From: Candidatus Villigracilis affinis
GTDB lineage: Bacteria; Chloroflexota; Anaerolineae; Anaerolineales; Villigracilaceae
Assembly: GCA_016718275.1 (NCBI GenBank)
Contig: JADKEA010000001.1
Coordinates: forward strand, 186,001 to 250,000
Direction: 5' to 3'
Length of the DNA stretch: 64,000 nucleotides
The position numbers and the translations under genes are program-made. The notes under the pieces were generated by a model. That model had not been told where the DNA came from and did no database searches. It saw only the letters and a list, made by a program, of their open reading frames with translations. Positions 38,458-48,500 of this stretch are shown in pieces (the stretch's first letter is position 1; every line of letters begins with the position of its first letter).

Positions 38458-39359
38458 TACTTCTTCTTCACATACCCCAACTGCTTCAACGCATTCGGGT
38501 CGTTGCGCCAGTCTTTCGAGACCTTCACGCGCAATTCCAAAAACACTTTTCTTCCACCCATCTCTTCAATTTCCTTGCGGGCCTGACTGCCGATGGTTTT
38601 CATCATCCGGCCGCCTTCGCCGATCACGATTCCTTTTTGTGATTCGCGTTCCACGAAAATCGTCGCGGCGATATAAGCCATGCCGTTGTCGCGTTCCTTG
38701 AATTCGTCGATGCGCACAGCAAGTCCATGCGGCACTTCGTCGCGCAGGCGGATGAGGCAGGCTTCGCGGATCAAATCTCCCGCGATCTCGCGCTCGTATG
38801 AATCGGTCACTTGATCTTCGGGATATTCAGGCGGTCGCTCGGGAAGCATTTGGATCAGAGTCTCGAGCATTTCTCCAAGCCCAAGCCTTCTCGCTGCGGA
38901 CACTTTCATCACCGTAGCTTGATTCAACAATTTGGCATATTCCTCCCCGCGAGCGGATTCATCGTCGGGGTTGAGCATGTCAATTTTGTTTAGCACCAGC
39001 AATCGGGGAGTCCGACGCGCGGCTTTGCTGAGGATGTCTGCAATTTGGATGTCCTCTTCTGTCGGCGCGGTGGAAGAATCCACCAGCCAGAGAATCACAT
39101 CCACTCCATCGAGAGCTTCCTGTGCTTCCTGATTGAGAAATTCACCAAGCATGTGCTTGGGGTTATGAATGCCGGGTGTATCGACAAAAACAACCTGAGC
39201 ATTCTCGATGGTGAGAATACCAAGCTGGCGCTTGCGCGTGGTCTGCGGACGCGGTGAGACGGCGGCGATCTTTTGCCCAAGCAACGCATTGAGCAAAGTG
39301 GACTTGCCCACATTGGGACGTCCGATGATGGCGGCAAAACCTGAGCGGTGTTCGGTCAT
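38457..39359 (-). CDS. era: GTPase Era
   Basis: 300 residues. GTPase motifs: G1 IGRPNVGKSTLLNALLG, the switch RPQTTRKRQLG, G3 VDTPGIHNPKHMLGEFLN and G4 LLVLNKIDML. The C-terminal KH domain is seen as KGIVIGEGGRMMKTIGSQAR. Era binds the 3' end of 16S rRNA and helps 30S subunit maturation. Its ATG overlaps the stop of a broken EamA fragment upstream, indicating it was co-transcribed with DMT genes. Confidence 0.95.
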   Translation of the reverse strand: MTEHRSGFAAIIGRPNVGKSTLLNALLGQKIAAVSPRPQTTRKRQLGILTIENAQVVFVDTPGIHNPKHMLGEFLNQEAQEALDGVDVILWLVDSSTAPTEEDIQIADILSKAARRTPRLLVLNKIDMLNPDDESARGEEYAKLLNQATVMKVSAARRLGLGEMLETLIQMLPERPPEYPEDQVTDSYEREIAGDLIREACLIRLRDEVPHGLAVRIDEFKERDNGMAYIAATIFVERESQKGIVIGEGGRMMKTIGSQARKEIEEMGGRKVFLELRVKVSKDWRNDPNALKQLGYVKKK

Positions 39360-39498
39360 GATTCCCTTTTCTTCCAGTTGACGATGGCAATGCTCACGAT
39401 GATGAGAAATGCACCTGCGACAATTGCCAGCTTAGCGGTTCGTTGAGAAATATCACGCCAAGCATAACACCACACAGCGGAAAAATATATACCGCCAT
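39356..39498 (-). pseudogene. Remnant of a second EamA transporter (C-terminal end only)
   Basis: Between era and the full EamA gene the minus strand encodes VYIFPLCGVMLGVIFLNEPL and, after a one-base frame change near 39421, AGAFLIIVSIAIVNWKKRES. This closely parallels the last helices of the adjacent intact EamA protein (FPLSGVTLGVIFLNEELTWQ). It is either the leftover of a tandem duplication or of a lost neighbour. The stop overlaps the era start (ATGA). Confidence 0.7.
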
Positions 39499-39537
39499 TT
39501 CCAAGACTGAGTTTTTCTTTTCCAAAAAAAGCCAGAG

Positions 39538-40416
39538 CTATTGTGCCTGTTTCGGCTGCCAGTTTGCGACCACCAGACTCAGAATGATGAGGGTTGCACC
39601 TGTCAGTACCTGCCAGGTGAGTTCTTCATTCAGGAAGATCACGCCAAGCGTAACGCCACTGAGCGGAAATAGGTACGTCACCATTGTGGTGCGGGTGGGG
39701 CCGATCTCATGGATCAGATAGTAGAGCAAAATAAAAGCGATGCCCGAGCCGAGGATTCCAAGCCAGAGCAGTGCCGCCCAGATAATCGGCTGGCTGGGAA
39801 CTTCCACAGGCGCTTCGAAGAGAAACGTCGCCAGCCACATGACTGCCGTCGCAGAAACCAGCGGACCTGCACTGCGCAGGATGCCAGGCGTGTCTTCTGT
39901 GAATTTGCGGGCGTAGATGGAACTGCCTGCATAAAAAACACATGCGAGGACAACCGCCGCCTGCCCAAGCAGAGAGCCCGACGATGCACCAATGTCCTTG
40001 CTCATCAAGACCACCACACCTGCGAATCCGAGCAGGAGACCGAGCACTTTGGGAACGGTCATCTTGTCGTCATGCAGCAGGAAGTGGGCGACCAAAATGG
40101 TGAACAGCGGAACGGTCGCATCGAGAATGGAGGCCACACCCGAGTCAATGACCTGCTCACCCCATGAGATCAGGAAAAATGGAATGGCGATGTTGGTCAT
40201 GCCCAGCACGAGCAAAGGCTGCCATTCCTTGAATGTGGACGGCCATGAAACGCGTTGAAAAAATACGACGACGGCCCCGAACAAAAGCCCGAAAAGCACC
40301 CGATACGCAACCAGTGTGATGGGTCCTATTTCCTGCACGGCGATCTTGATCCACAGGAAGGAGGAACCCCAGATCAGGCCGAGGCTGATAAAAGCGACCC
40401 AATGTTTTGTTTTCAC
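39538..40416 (-). CDS. EamA-family drug/metabolite transporter
   Basis: 292 residues, ten helices in two EamA repeats. It starts KHWVAFISLGLIWGSSFLWI. The second repeat ends TYLFPLSGVTLGVIFLNEEL and ATLIILSLVVANWQP. The start is GTG at 40416 with AGGAG 5-6 nt upstream. It is probably co-transcribed with the EamA remnant and era. Substrate unknown. Confidence 0.85.
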   Translation of the reverse strand: MKTKHWVAFISLGLIWGSSFLWIKIAVQEIGPITLVAYRVLFGLLFGAVVVFFQRVSWPSTFKEWQPLLVLGMTNIAIPFFLISWGEQVIDSGVASILDATVPLFTILVAHFLLHDDKMTVPKVLGLLLGFAGVVVLMSKDIGASSGSLLGQAAVVLACVFYAGSSIYARKFTEDTPGILRSAGPLVSATAVMWLATFLFEAPVEVPSQPIIWAALLWLGILGSGIAFILLYYLIHEIGPTRTTMVTYLFPLSGVTLGVIFLNEELTWQVLTGATLIILSLVVANWQPKQAQ

Positions 40417-40665
40417 GTGAACTCCTAAAGGTAATTAATTGTTTGACGACTTTCCGAGTTTACCACCGCCAGTCATCGATCAATGTTGACAGTGACAAAT
40501 CGGGGATGGGGCACAAGGCCCGAACTCATTTTTCACTGCTCCCGAAAAGCAGGTTGTAATTGCCCCAAATAGATGCTTTCCAATTCCAAAAACATACCAC
40601 TCCAAAGTGGGTTGCCATAAAAACAAGACTGTACTACCATGCTAAAAAAATTTAGAGGTGTTTTC

Positions 40666-41922
40666 ATGGAAGAAACAAACAAAAATTGGGCGATGCGCTT
40701 CTATACCCTGTGGACGGGGCAGGCGCTTTCACTACTTGGCAGCCAGTTGGTGCAGTTTGCCATCATCTGGTATCTCACGCAAACGACGAATTCAGCCACC
40801 ACCCTTGCAACCGCTTCGATGATGGGTCTGCTTCCGCAAGTGCTGCTCTCCCCATTCATCGGCACCTGGGTGGACCGCGGCAATCGCCGCCTCATCCTCA
40901 TGTTTTCCGATGGGGTCGTCGCCATCGCCACACTGGGCCTTGTCCTCCTGTTTGCAACAGAGCAGATTCAGGTCTGGCATATTTACGCCGCCTTGTTCAT
41001 CCGCGCAGTGGGAGGCGGATTTCACCAATCGGCGTTTGGCGCATCGGTGGTGCTGCTCGTGCCCAGGGACCATCTCGCGCGCGTGCAGGGATTCAACCAG
41101 GCTTTGAACGGCGGCTTGAATATCATCTCCGCGCCGCTGGGAGCCTTTTTGCTTTCCGTGCTTCCCATGCAAGGCATTCTCGCCATCGACGTGAGCACGG
41201 CGCTGCTTGCGATTTCGATCGTTTTCTTTACGCAGATTCCACAGCCTGAGCGCGGCGAGAAAAAGCCCTCCACCTTCTGGCAGGATTTTCGGGAAGGTTT
41301 CCGCTACATCATGGCCTGGCGCGGATTGGTCATTCTGCTCGGGCTGGTGATGGTCATCAACTTTTTCTTTAGCGCCATCGAACCGCTCACTCCCCTGCTC
41401 ATCACCAATCACTTCAAAGGCAATGCGAGTCAACTGGGCTGGTGGCTTTCCCTGTTTTCTCTGGGCGTCGTGCTCGGCGGTCTGCTGCTTGGAATTTGGG
41501 GAGGATTCAAACGCAAAATTATCACCGCGCAAAGCGGATTGGTCCTGATGGGTCTGTTCGCCGCCATCATCGGTTTTCTTCCGCCAAACATGCTGTGGGT
41601 CGGCATGATCGTGAACATGCTCTTCGGGTTGACCCAGCCCATCGTTAACGGTTCGTATGGTGCGACCCTGCAAGGAGCTATCGCTCCAGAGATGCAAGGC
41701 AGGGTGTTCTCATTTATCTTTAGCGCGGCCATGCTGGTTTCGCCGCTGGCGCTTATGATCTCGGGTCCATTCGCAGATCGCTTTGGAATTCAGATCATGT
41801 TCATGATCGCGGGCGGCACCTGCATGCTCATGGGCGCGGCAGGTTTCTTCATCCCCGATGTGATGGACTTCGAAAATTCTTCAAAGGATAAAGTTGCACA
41901 TGCCGCAGTCGAACCTTATTGA
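40666..41922 (+). CDS. Major facilitator superfamily transporter (drug-efflux type)
   Basis: 418 residues, twelve helices. It starts MRFYTLWTGQALSLLGSQL, the first-helix pattern of the MFS_3 (macrolide-efflux-like) group. The intracellular loop motif is GTWVDRGNRRLILMFSD. A long central loop (QPERGEKKPSTFWQDFREGF) divides the halves. GAGGTG 6 nt before the ATG at 40666 favours this start over an upstream ATG at 40639. The ~250-bp gap upstream (40417-40665) shows no other feature. Substrate not predictable. Confidence 0.85.
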   Translation: MEETNKNWAMRFYTLWTGQALSLLGSQLVQFAIIWYLTQTTNSATTLATASMMGLLPQVLLSPFIGTWVDRGNRRLILMFSDGVVAIATLGLVLLFATEQIQVWHIYAALFIRAVGGGFHQSAFGASVVLLVPRDHLARVQGFNQALNGGLNIISAPLGAFLLSVLPMQGILAIDVSTALLAISIVFFTQIPQPERGEKKPSTFWQDFREGFRYIMAWRGLVILLGLVMVINFFFSAIEPLTPLLITNHFKGNASQLGWWLSLFSLGVVLGGLLLGIWGGFKRKIITAQSGLVLMGLFAAIIGFLPPNMLWVGMIVNMLFGLTQPIVNGSYGATLQGAIAPEMQGRVFSFIFSAAMLVSPLALMISGPFADRFGIQIMFMIAGGTCMLMGAAGFFIPDVMDFENSSKDKVAHAAVEPY

Positions 41923-41990
41923 TTTTGATTCGCTTCGGGATTAGCGGTAGAATTTCCACTCGAACGAACATTTATCAATAGGAGTAAACG

Positions 41991-42395
41991 ATGGAACGAA
42001 AACCAGCTTTAGAGTCAGAACTTGTACATGAATTTGTCAGCAAGGCACATGGCGACCTTGAACGTGTCAAAGAAATGCTGGAAGATGAGCCAGCATTGGT
42101 CAATGCAACATGGGATTGGGGCGGGGGTGATTTTGAAACCGCGCTTGGCGCCGCTTCACACATGGGCCGCAGGGACATCGCCATGTTTTTACTGGAGCAC
42201 GGCGCACGTCTCGATATTTTCGCAGCGGCGATGCTCGGAAAACTCGATATCGTCAAAGCCGCGCTGACGGTTTACCCGAACCTGCTCGATACCCCCGGTC
42301 CGCATGGAATTCCGCTCCTCACCCACGCCGAGATCGGCGGACAGGATGCGACAGCCGTGTTGGATTATTTGGAATCACTCAAACGATCTTCTTGA
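41991..42395 (+). CDS. Ankyrin-repeat protein
   Basis: 134 residues with about three ankyrin-like units: KAHGDLERVKEMLEDEPALV, ETALGAASHMGRRDIAMFLL and FAAAMLGKLDIVKAALTVYP. It is soluble and preceded by AATAGGAG. Its 3' end overlaps the 3' end of the convergent Elp3 gene by 17 bp. Likely a protein-protein interaction module; partner unknown. Confidence 0.8.
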   Translation: MERKPALESELVHEFVSKAHGDLERVKEMLEDEPALVNATWDWGGGDFETALGAASHMGRRDIAMFLLEHGARLDIFAAAMLGKLDIVKAALTVYPNLLDTPGPHGIPLLTHAEIGGQDATAVLDYLESLKRSS

Positions 42396-44028
42396 CCAGA
42401 TAATATTCCCCGCGCTCAAAACCGCGATCGAGGTAATACTGGCGCGTGCCCACCGCAGAGATGACCGCAAGTTGTCCGAAGCCGTTGGCGCGCGCGATAG
42501 ATTCCGCTTCTTCAAGCAGGCGTGTGCCCAGCCCTACGTGCTGTGCCGCGCCTGTTTTTTCCGCGCCCACCGCCAGTGACTGACCGTACACATGCACCTC
42601 GCGGATCAATGCCGCACCATTCAAGTCAGCCATGCCCGTTTCAGGAGATTCTTTCGAGGGCAGCGAAAGACGGATGAATCCCGCCAACCCATCATCGGAT
42701 GTATTGAACGAAACAAAGTGTTCCTCTGCCTTGCCAGCTCGATACGCAAAATCATGCAATTGCAAAGATGACAACTCTACGACTTTGCCCTTCACCTCGC
42801 GACAGCGAATACACTGACAGCGTGTGCCGCGCACTTTCATTTCCGCCTGCACATCCTGACGCAGACTGGTACGTGTGTTACCTTCGACGACGTTGTTCCC
42901 CGGAATATCGCGGATGACACGATTGACACGGCAATAGCGCGGAATGGTCGGTTTGATATCTGCGATCAGGTCTACAAGATCATCTGTGGTGTATGGATGG
43001 AATTCGCCGCGCTGCCAGTATTCGTACAACTCGGCATTGGCCAGCAATTGATTCGGGTAAATTTTGATCTCGTCGGGGCAAAAATCTTCCCACATCCGCG
43101 CGAAGTCTTCGCGATCACTTTGCGGAGTGGCGCCCAGCAGGTTGGGCATCCAATGCAGTACGATCTTGAACCCCGCCGCACGAAGCAACGCCGTGGCCTT
43201 GCGGGTGCATTCCACGTCGTGTCCGCGCTTGTTGATCTCCAAAACATGGTCATCAAAACTTTGCGCACCCATCTGCACCTTGGTCACACCGAGATGGCGC
43301 AGCCATTGAATCTCATCGGGATTGATCTCATCGGGGCGGGTCTCGATCACCAAGCCTACATTGCGATGCGGAGAAGATTCATTGATGGCTTGAGCCTTCG
43401 CCAGTTCGACATCAGGATTTGAAGCTTTTTCTTTTGGCTCGATCTTATATTTATCTTCGTTAATATTATTCATCGCATCGAAGCAGCGCTTGACGAACCA
43501 CTCCTGATAATCGCGCCGATAAGATGACCACGTGCCGCCTAAAATCAGCAATTCGATCTTGTCGGTGGGATGGCCGAGGTTGGTCAAAGCGCGGATGCGC
43601 GACTCCACCTGCGTGAACGGGTCAAAGGCATGTTCGAGCGCGCGCATCGCTCCGGGCTCATCGGGCAGGTAACTCTTCGGCATGCGCACATCGGTGGGAC
43701 AGAAAATACACTTCCCCGGACAGGGATACGGCTTGGTCAGCACGGTCACAGTTGTCACACCGGAAAGCGTGCGCATCGGCTTCATGCGGATGCGTTCAAG
43801 CAAAGCGCCATCGGGTTCGATGGTACCAGCGGCGACCATTTCGTTATAAGCGGCGACCAGCGCGGCCTTGTTCAAATATCCGCCGCCTTCCAGCGGATGA
43901 CGACGCAGCAAAGCCATCACATCTGCGCCTTCGCGGATCTTTTCCAACAGACGATGAGCCAGCTCCAGCTTTTGCGGAGTCAGCGCATTGATTTTTTTCC
44001 AGTGTTGTCTTTTTTCGGTAAATTCCAT
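42379..44028 (-). CDS. Elp3-like radical SAM/GNAT tRNA U34-modification enzyme
   Basis: 549 residues. The radical SAM cluster motif is PYPCPGKCIFCPTD (about residue 100-113), followed by IELLILGGTWSSYRRDYQEW and GLVIETRPDEINPDEI. The C-terminal ~120 residues are a GNAT domain (HEVHVYGQSL-like strand, then GLGTRLLEEAESIARANGFG). Elp3 proteins use acetyl-CoA and SAM to add a carboxymethyl group at wobble uridine in tRNA. Stand-alone Elp3 occurs in some bacteria including Chloroflexota. GGAGCAAG lies upstream of the ATG. Confidence 0.9.
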   Translation of the reverse strand: MEFTEKRQHWKKINALTPQKLELAHRLLEKIREGADVMALLRRHPLEGGGYLNKAALVAAYNEMVAAGTIEPDGALLERIRMKPMRTLSGVTTVTVLTKPYPCPGKCIFCPTDVRMPKSYLPDEPGAMRALEHAFDPFTQVESRIRALTNLGHPTDKIELLILGGTWSSYRRDYQEWFVKRCFDAMNNINEDKYKIEPKEKASNPDVELAKAQAINESSPHRNVGLVIETRPDEINPDEIQWLRHLGVTKVQMGAQSFDDHVLEINKRGHDVECTRKATALLRAAGFKIVLHWMPNLLGATPQSDREDFARMWEDFCPDEIKIYPNQLLANAELYEYWQRGEFHPYTTDDLVDLIADIKPTIPRYCRVNRVIRDIPGNNVVEGNTRTSLRQDVQAEMKVRGTRCQCIRCREVKGKVVELSSLQLHDFAYRAGKAEEHFVSFNTSDDGLAGFIRLSLPSKESPETGMADLNGAALIREVHVYGQSLAVGAEKTGAAQHVGLGTRLLEEAESIARANGFGQLAVISAVGTRQYYLDRGFERGEYYLVKKIV

Positions 44029-44074
44029 CTTTATTTTTCTTGCTCCACAGCGCAGGCCAAAGTCTGCACTCCAC

Positions 44075-44821
44075 TCAATCTCTTACTTCTGTTTGAAACT
44101 CCTGCGAAAGCTCGGTAAGGTCTTTTTTAGTGAACATATCCGTGTGCAGGCCGCATTCCACTTTTCCGCGCCCAGCCCAGCGGCCAGAGCGCTCATCGTC
44201 ATTCACACCGATGGCGATCGTGCAGGGAGCGCAGCCCACACTGCGATATCCCTTTTCATATAATGGATGTTTCGGCAGGTTGTTTTCCTCAATATAGCGG
44301 TTCACATCGGCCTTCGTCCAATTCAATAACGGATTGATCTTCAGCAACCCATCTTTCTGCAATTCCAAAAACTTCGCCTTCGCCCGCACCGACGTCTGGT
44401 CGCGGCGGATTCCACTGATCCATGCCTTGTAACCGCGCAAAGCCTCCTGCATCGGCTGCACCTTGTGCAAATAGCAGCACAGATTCGGGTCTTCCCCGGG
44501 CAATGTGCGGGCACGCTGCCGCACAAACACATCCCAACGAGAAGCGCGGTACAGGTCCACGATCTTCAGGCTCCATTCAGCGGCCAGCTTTTCGCGGAAC
44601 ATCAAGGTTTCCCAAAGATGATAGCCCGTATCGATAAAGAAGATGGGCAGGTCCGGATACACACGCGTTGCCATATGCAGCAGCGGCATAGACTGGGTTT
44701 GGAACGACGAACTCATTGCGATATACGGTGAAAATCGGTCCACAGCCCATTCGATGATCTCCTGCGGAGTTTTGGTCTCGAATTCCTGTGAATATTTCTC
44801 GATCCTGTACGCCGATAACAT
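44075..44821 (-). CDS. cysH: Assimilatory adenylyl-sulfate/PAPS reductase (CysH family, 4Fe-4S type)
   Basis: 248 residues. The PAPS-reductase fold is seen in AMSSSFQTQSMPLLHMA, IFFIDTGYHLWETL and ISGIRRDQTSVR. Cluster cysteines are present as NLCCYLHK and VGCAPCTIA, and the catalytic cysteine is in VECGLH near the C-terminus. The CC...CxxC set marks the iron-sulfur type that usually reduces APS rather than PAPS. It makes sulfite for cysteine synthesis. TATAAT ends exactly 6 nt before the ATG. No other sulfate-assimilation gene is adjacent. Confidence 0.9.
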   Translation of the reverse strand: MLSAYRIEKYSQEFETKTPQEIIEWAVDRFSPYIAMSSSFQTQSMPLLHMATRVYPDLPIFFIDTGYHLWETLMFREKLAAEWSLKIVDLYRASRWDVFVRQRARTLPGEDPNLCCYLHKVQPMQEALRGYKAWISGIRRDQTSVRAKAKFLELQKDGLLKINPLLNWTKADVNRYIEENNLPKHPLYEKGYRSVGCAPCTIAIGVNDDERSGRWAGRGKVECGLHTDMFTKKDLTELSQEFQTEVRD

Positions 44822-44827
44822 GCTGGC

Positions 44828-44844
44828 ATTATACCGTTTATAAT
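44828..44844. promoter_or_regulatory. Divergent leaderless promoters for cysH and a methyltransferase
   Basis: TATAAT on the minus strand (44833-44828) ends 6 nt before the cysH ATG. TATAAT on the plus strand (44839-44844) ends 6 nt before the methyltransferase ATG. Only 29 bp separate the two start codons, so each promoter's -35 region lies inside the other gene. Confidence 0.65.
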
Positions 44845-44850
44845 GCCGCC

Positions 44851-45570
44851 ATGAATTCCATCACCGCCGGACGCCTGATCGAACTCAACCGCGAATTTTA
44901 CGACCGCTTCGGCGATTCATTTTCCGCCACGCGCCAGCGCCTGCAGCCCGGCGTGAAAAAGATCCTCGATTCGATTCAGGCGGATGCCTCTGTTTTGGAT
45001 CTGGGATGCGGCAATGGGCATTTTCTCCACGAGTTGATTCGGCGTGGTCACAAGGCTCCGCTTCTCGGCGTGGACTTTAGCCTGCCCCTGCTTCGAAATG
45101 CAGAATCAGCGCCGGGGGTGGAGTTTCGGGAGGCTGACCTGACGAAGCTATCACTGTTCACTGATAACTTCTCACCAGTTACTTCTCACTGGTCATTGAT
45201 CACTTCATTCGCCACTCTGCATCACATTCCATCAAATGAAATTCGCCTCAATATTTTACGAACGGTGAAAAAGCTATTAAAACCCGATGGCAAATTCATT
45301 TTGTCCAACTGGCAATTCTTGAACAGCGAAAAACTGACCGCGCGAATCCAACCGTGGAATCGGGTGGGGCTTTCAGATGCAGATGTAGACGAAGGGGATT
45401 ATCTGCTCGACTGGCGCAGCGGCGGCGAGGGTTTGCGGTACGCGCACCATTTTTCAGGGGAGGAACTGCATGGGTTGGCTGAGCAGGCCGGGTTTAAGGT
45501 CGAAGCGGAATTTTTATCCGATGGGGAAAACGGAAGGCTTGGGTTGTATCAAATCTGGATTCCAGCCTGA
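44851..45570 (+). CDS. Class I SAM-dependent methyltransferase (Trm9/ALKBH8-like)
   Basis: 239 residues from the ATG at 44851; the frame extends upstream into cysH but that is rejected. Motif I is SVLDLGCGNGHFLHELI, then LLGVDFSLPLLRNAES and TSFATLHHIPSNEIRLNIL. The N-terminus (LNREFYDRFGDSFSATRQR) and overall pattern resemble Trm9-type tRNA wobble-uridine methyltransferases, interesting given the nearby Elp3 gene whose product makes cm5U, the substrate of Trm9. Residues ~101-119 come from a heptad repeat block and would form an extra loop. The tRNA role is inference. Confidence 0.75.
   Translation: MNSITAGRLIELNREFYDRFGDSFSATRQRLQPGVKKILDSIQADASVLDLGCGNGHFLHELIRRGHKAPLLGVDFSLPLLRNAESAPGVEFREADLTKLSLFTDNFSPVTSHWSLITSFATLHHIPSNEIRLNILRTVKKLLKPDGKFILSNWQFLNSEKLTARIQPWNRVGLSDADVDEGDYLLDWRSGGEGLRYAHHFSGEELHGLAEQAGFKVEAEFLSDGENGRLGLYQIWIPA
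45151..45206. repeat. Heptanucleotide repeat inside the methyltransferase gene
   Basis: Eight 7-nt units of consensus TCACTnn (56 nt) inside the coding sequence, read in frame. Relatives of this protein go directly from the acidic strand to the S/AFATLHHI segment. Confidence 0.8.
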
Positions 45571-45572
45571 TC

Positions 45573-48500
45573 CTATTTTCCAAAAGCCACTTGATTGCGG
45601 CCTTTGTGTTTGGCAATGTACATCGCCTGATCTGCGCGCTTGATGAGCATATCGAGGGTGGTTGTGTTTTCATCGCGGCAGGCCACACCCAAGCTTGCGG
45701 TAACAGGTAGTTTGAAATCATCCCTGATCTTCACGGGGGAACTCGCAATCGTGGAGCGCACTCGCTCCGCAACGATGAGGCCTGCATCAAGGCTGGTATC
45801 GGGCAGCAGAATAACGATCTCTTCGCCGCCATAACGGCCGACAATATCGATCTCACGCACACATTTTTTACAATAGGCAGCCAGTTCCGCCAGCACTTTA
45901 TCGCCTGTGTCGTGACCCTGGGTATCGTTGATCTTCTTGAAATGATCGATATCGATCATGATACAGGAAAGATCTCGTTTCCGAATGAGCATGTCTTCAA
46001 ACTTGCCTTCGCCCAGCAGAAAAAATCCACGGCGGTTATAGATTCCAGTAAGCGGATCGACCATCGCCTGGGTCAGCGTCTCCTGGAAAATACGCGCGTT
46101 CTCCAATGTGATCGATACCTGATTTCCAAAAGTTACGGCAAGTTCGATGTCCTCCTTTGTAAAATGATCTTCCTCGGCGCTGTCGATGGATAACAGGCCG
46201 ATGACTTTGTCTTCAACAAGGAGCGGCACGCCCAGCCACGAACGAATATGGTCGTGAGGCGGCTGGCTGAATGCCTTGTGTGCCTTGCGTACATCCGTGA
46301 GGATGTAAGGTTTTTTTGTCTCGATCACTACACTGTTCGGGTTATCGCCTGGGATGGTGAAGCGCACCCCTTTTATATCCTCCGGGCTGCTCCAGCCCCG
46401 TCCGCCAACGATCTCCAATTCATCCCCCACCAGCAATTGAATGGATGCGCTGTCATAGGGCACTACTTGATTCAATTGCTCAAGAATGTGCGCCACAGCA
46501 TCCTCCATTTCCAACGTTCCGGAAACAGCCGTACTCGCCTTACGCAACGTTTCGGATGTCATTGCGCGCTGCTGGGCACGCTCCATGACCTTGAACTTTT
46601 CAAATGCCAGAGCAATCAGACTGGAAGCCTGTTCACAGACATCGATCTCCTCGGGCAAAAAATGATGATGCGACTTGAAAGCCAGAATGATCGCGCCAAG
46701 TTTGTTTCTGGCTGCCACCAATGGAATGACGATCACTGATTGCGCGGGGCAGTGCCTTGCAATTTCACGTTCAAAATAAGGCGAGTTATTCACGTCATTC
46801 ACGACCAGAGTCGAGTTGGAATTCAACGCCATCTCGGTCAAAGTGTATTCGCCAAACACAGGTTGAAGCGGCAGGTAGGTATTGCGGGTCGCGCTATAGG
46901 ATGCCAGCGGCGAAGTCTGTACGGACACCTCATCCCACAAAGTAACGAAACATTCATCAGCGAAGATCAGCCCGGCCAGCCTCCCCACAAGGTCTTCTGC
47001 CATGGCTTTCAAGTTACTAGCCTGAAGGGCTTCACGAACGATCTCATGCAGCAGGGTCAGGGTGTTTTGCCTGCGGATCAGCTTTTGTTCGGCGCGTGCA
47101 CGCGATTCAGCGGAGCCCAAAATGCTGGCAATGGTGTGCAGGGTTTTCAATTCCATGCTGGTCCAATTTCGTTTCGTGCGGCACTCCTCGAAGATCACCA
47201 CTCCCCACCAGTCGTTTTCTACAAATATGGGCATCACCGCAATGGAAAGGCTGCCCATCTCCTTGAAAAATCCCTGCTCAGATTTGGGAAACTCCTCCAC
47301 AAGCCCGTGAATGGACAAATGCTGGGAAAGTTGATTTTCCCAGCGTGAAAAACCAGCCTGTTGAATCGGCACATGCTGCAGGTTTGGGTTATCGATCTGT
47401 GATGGCACATCGGGCGCAGTCCATTCATAACACAGGCTCATATGCAAAACCTGATTCTCATCTCTGTAATTCATCGCCACATACATGCGGCTGACATTCA
47501 CCGCTTGGCCGATATTTTCCAACACTGTGGAGACGTTATATCCCCAGGCACTCTCCTTCAAAAACTGCTCCGCTGAAAGGCTCACCGCAGACATGATCGC
47601 CTCACGGCGGCTGAGCGCATTTTCCATTTCTTTGCGCTCGGTGATGTCGTGCAGAGTGATGATGTAGTCGGTCCCAGTGGATGAGCGCGGCAGTTCATTC
47701 GCCACGATGGGAGAAACGGTCGCTTCGAAAACCGTGGCCTGTTTGCCCTCGCCGATCATGATCTCAGCCCGGAATTCCTCCCCCGTCAAATAAGGCTTGA
47801 GTTTGCCCCAATACAATCCCGAAACGTGCGCAAGGGGCTGCCCAATGGCAACACTTTCTGTACGATCCAGCAATTTTTCCGCGATGGGGTTGAGGTAGAG
47901 CACGCGATGGTCTGTACTTAATGCAATTACACCATCCTTCATATTCTTGAGCACACTCAAGTGCTCAAGCGGCAGCACCTCCAATAAACGAAAACGCACG
48001 ATCGCCCACGAAAGACCAATACTCGTGGGTAAAAACAACAGAGGCGTAATATCAAGGTTTGGAACTGGGTTCACCCTGCCAACAAATACCAAGCTTCCGA
48101 TCCAGGGCAGCAGGATGCCCAAAATCACAAAACTGATCTGCACACGATAGATGCCCGGCCTTCTGACCATTTCCATGACAAGCAGGATGCTTGCAAAAAG
48201 CACCATCGCGTACGAAAAAACAACCTGCACCCAAAAGAACAATCCGAAGCGAACATCCAGTAACTTAAGCCCTCGTACTTCAACGACCGTTGCCTGGTCC
48301 CACATCAGGTGATGGAATTCGTTTGTCCACACGATCGTCAAAATGGAGAAGGGAATCGCCCAAAGCAGCAGGCGGGGACGCAACGGCAGCAAATGGCTAT
48401 TGCCCGTAAACTCAAGCGCAAAGAACAGCAAAAAAACAGGGATCGAAAGGATGCCGATATATTCAATCTTTGCAAAAAGCAATTTGACAGGCAGATAGGG

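Noticed and set aside
44788..44850. Longer start for the methyltransferase, running into cysH
   Set aside because: The extra 21 codons have no protein character and lie on the opposite strand of the cysH 5' end; the ATG at 44851 has a TATAAT 6 nt upstream.
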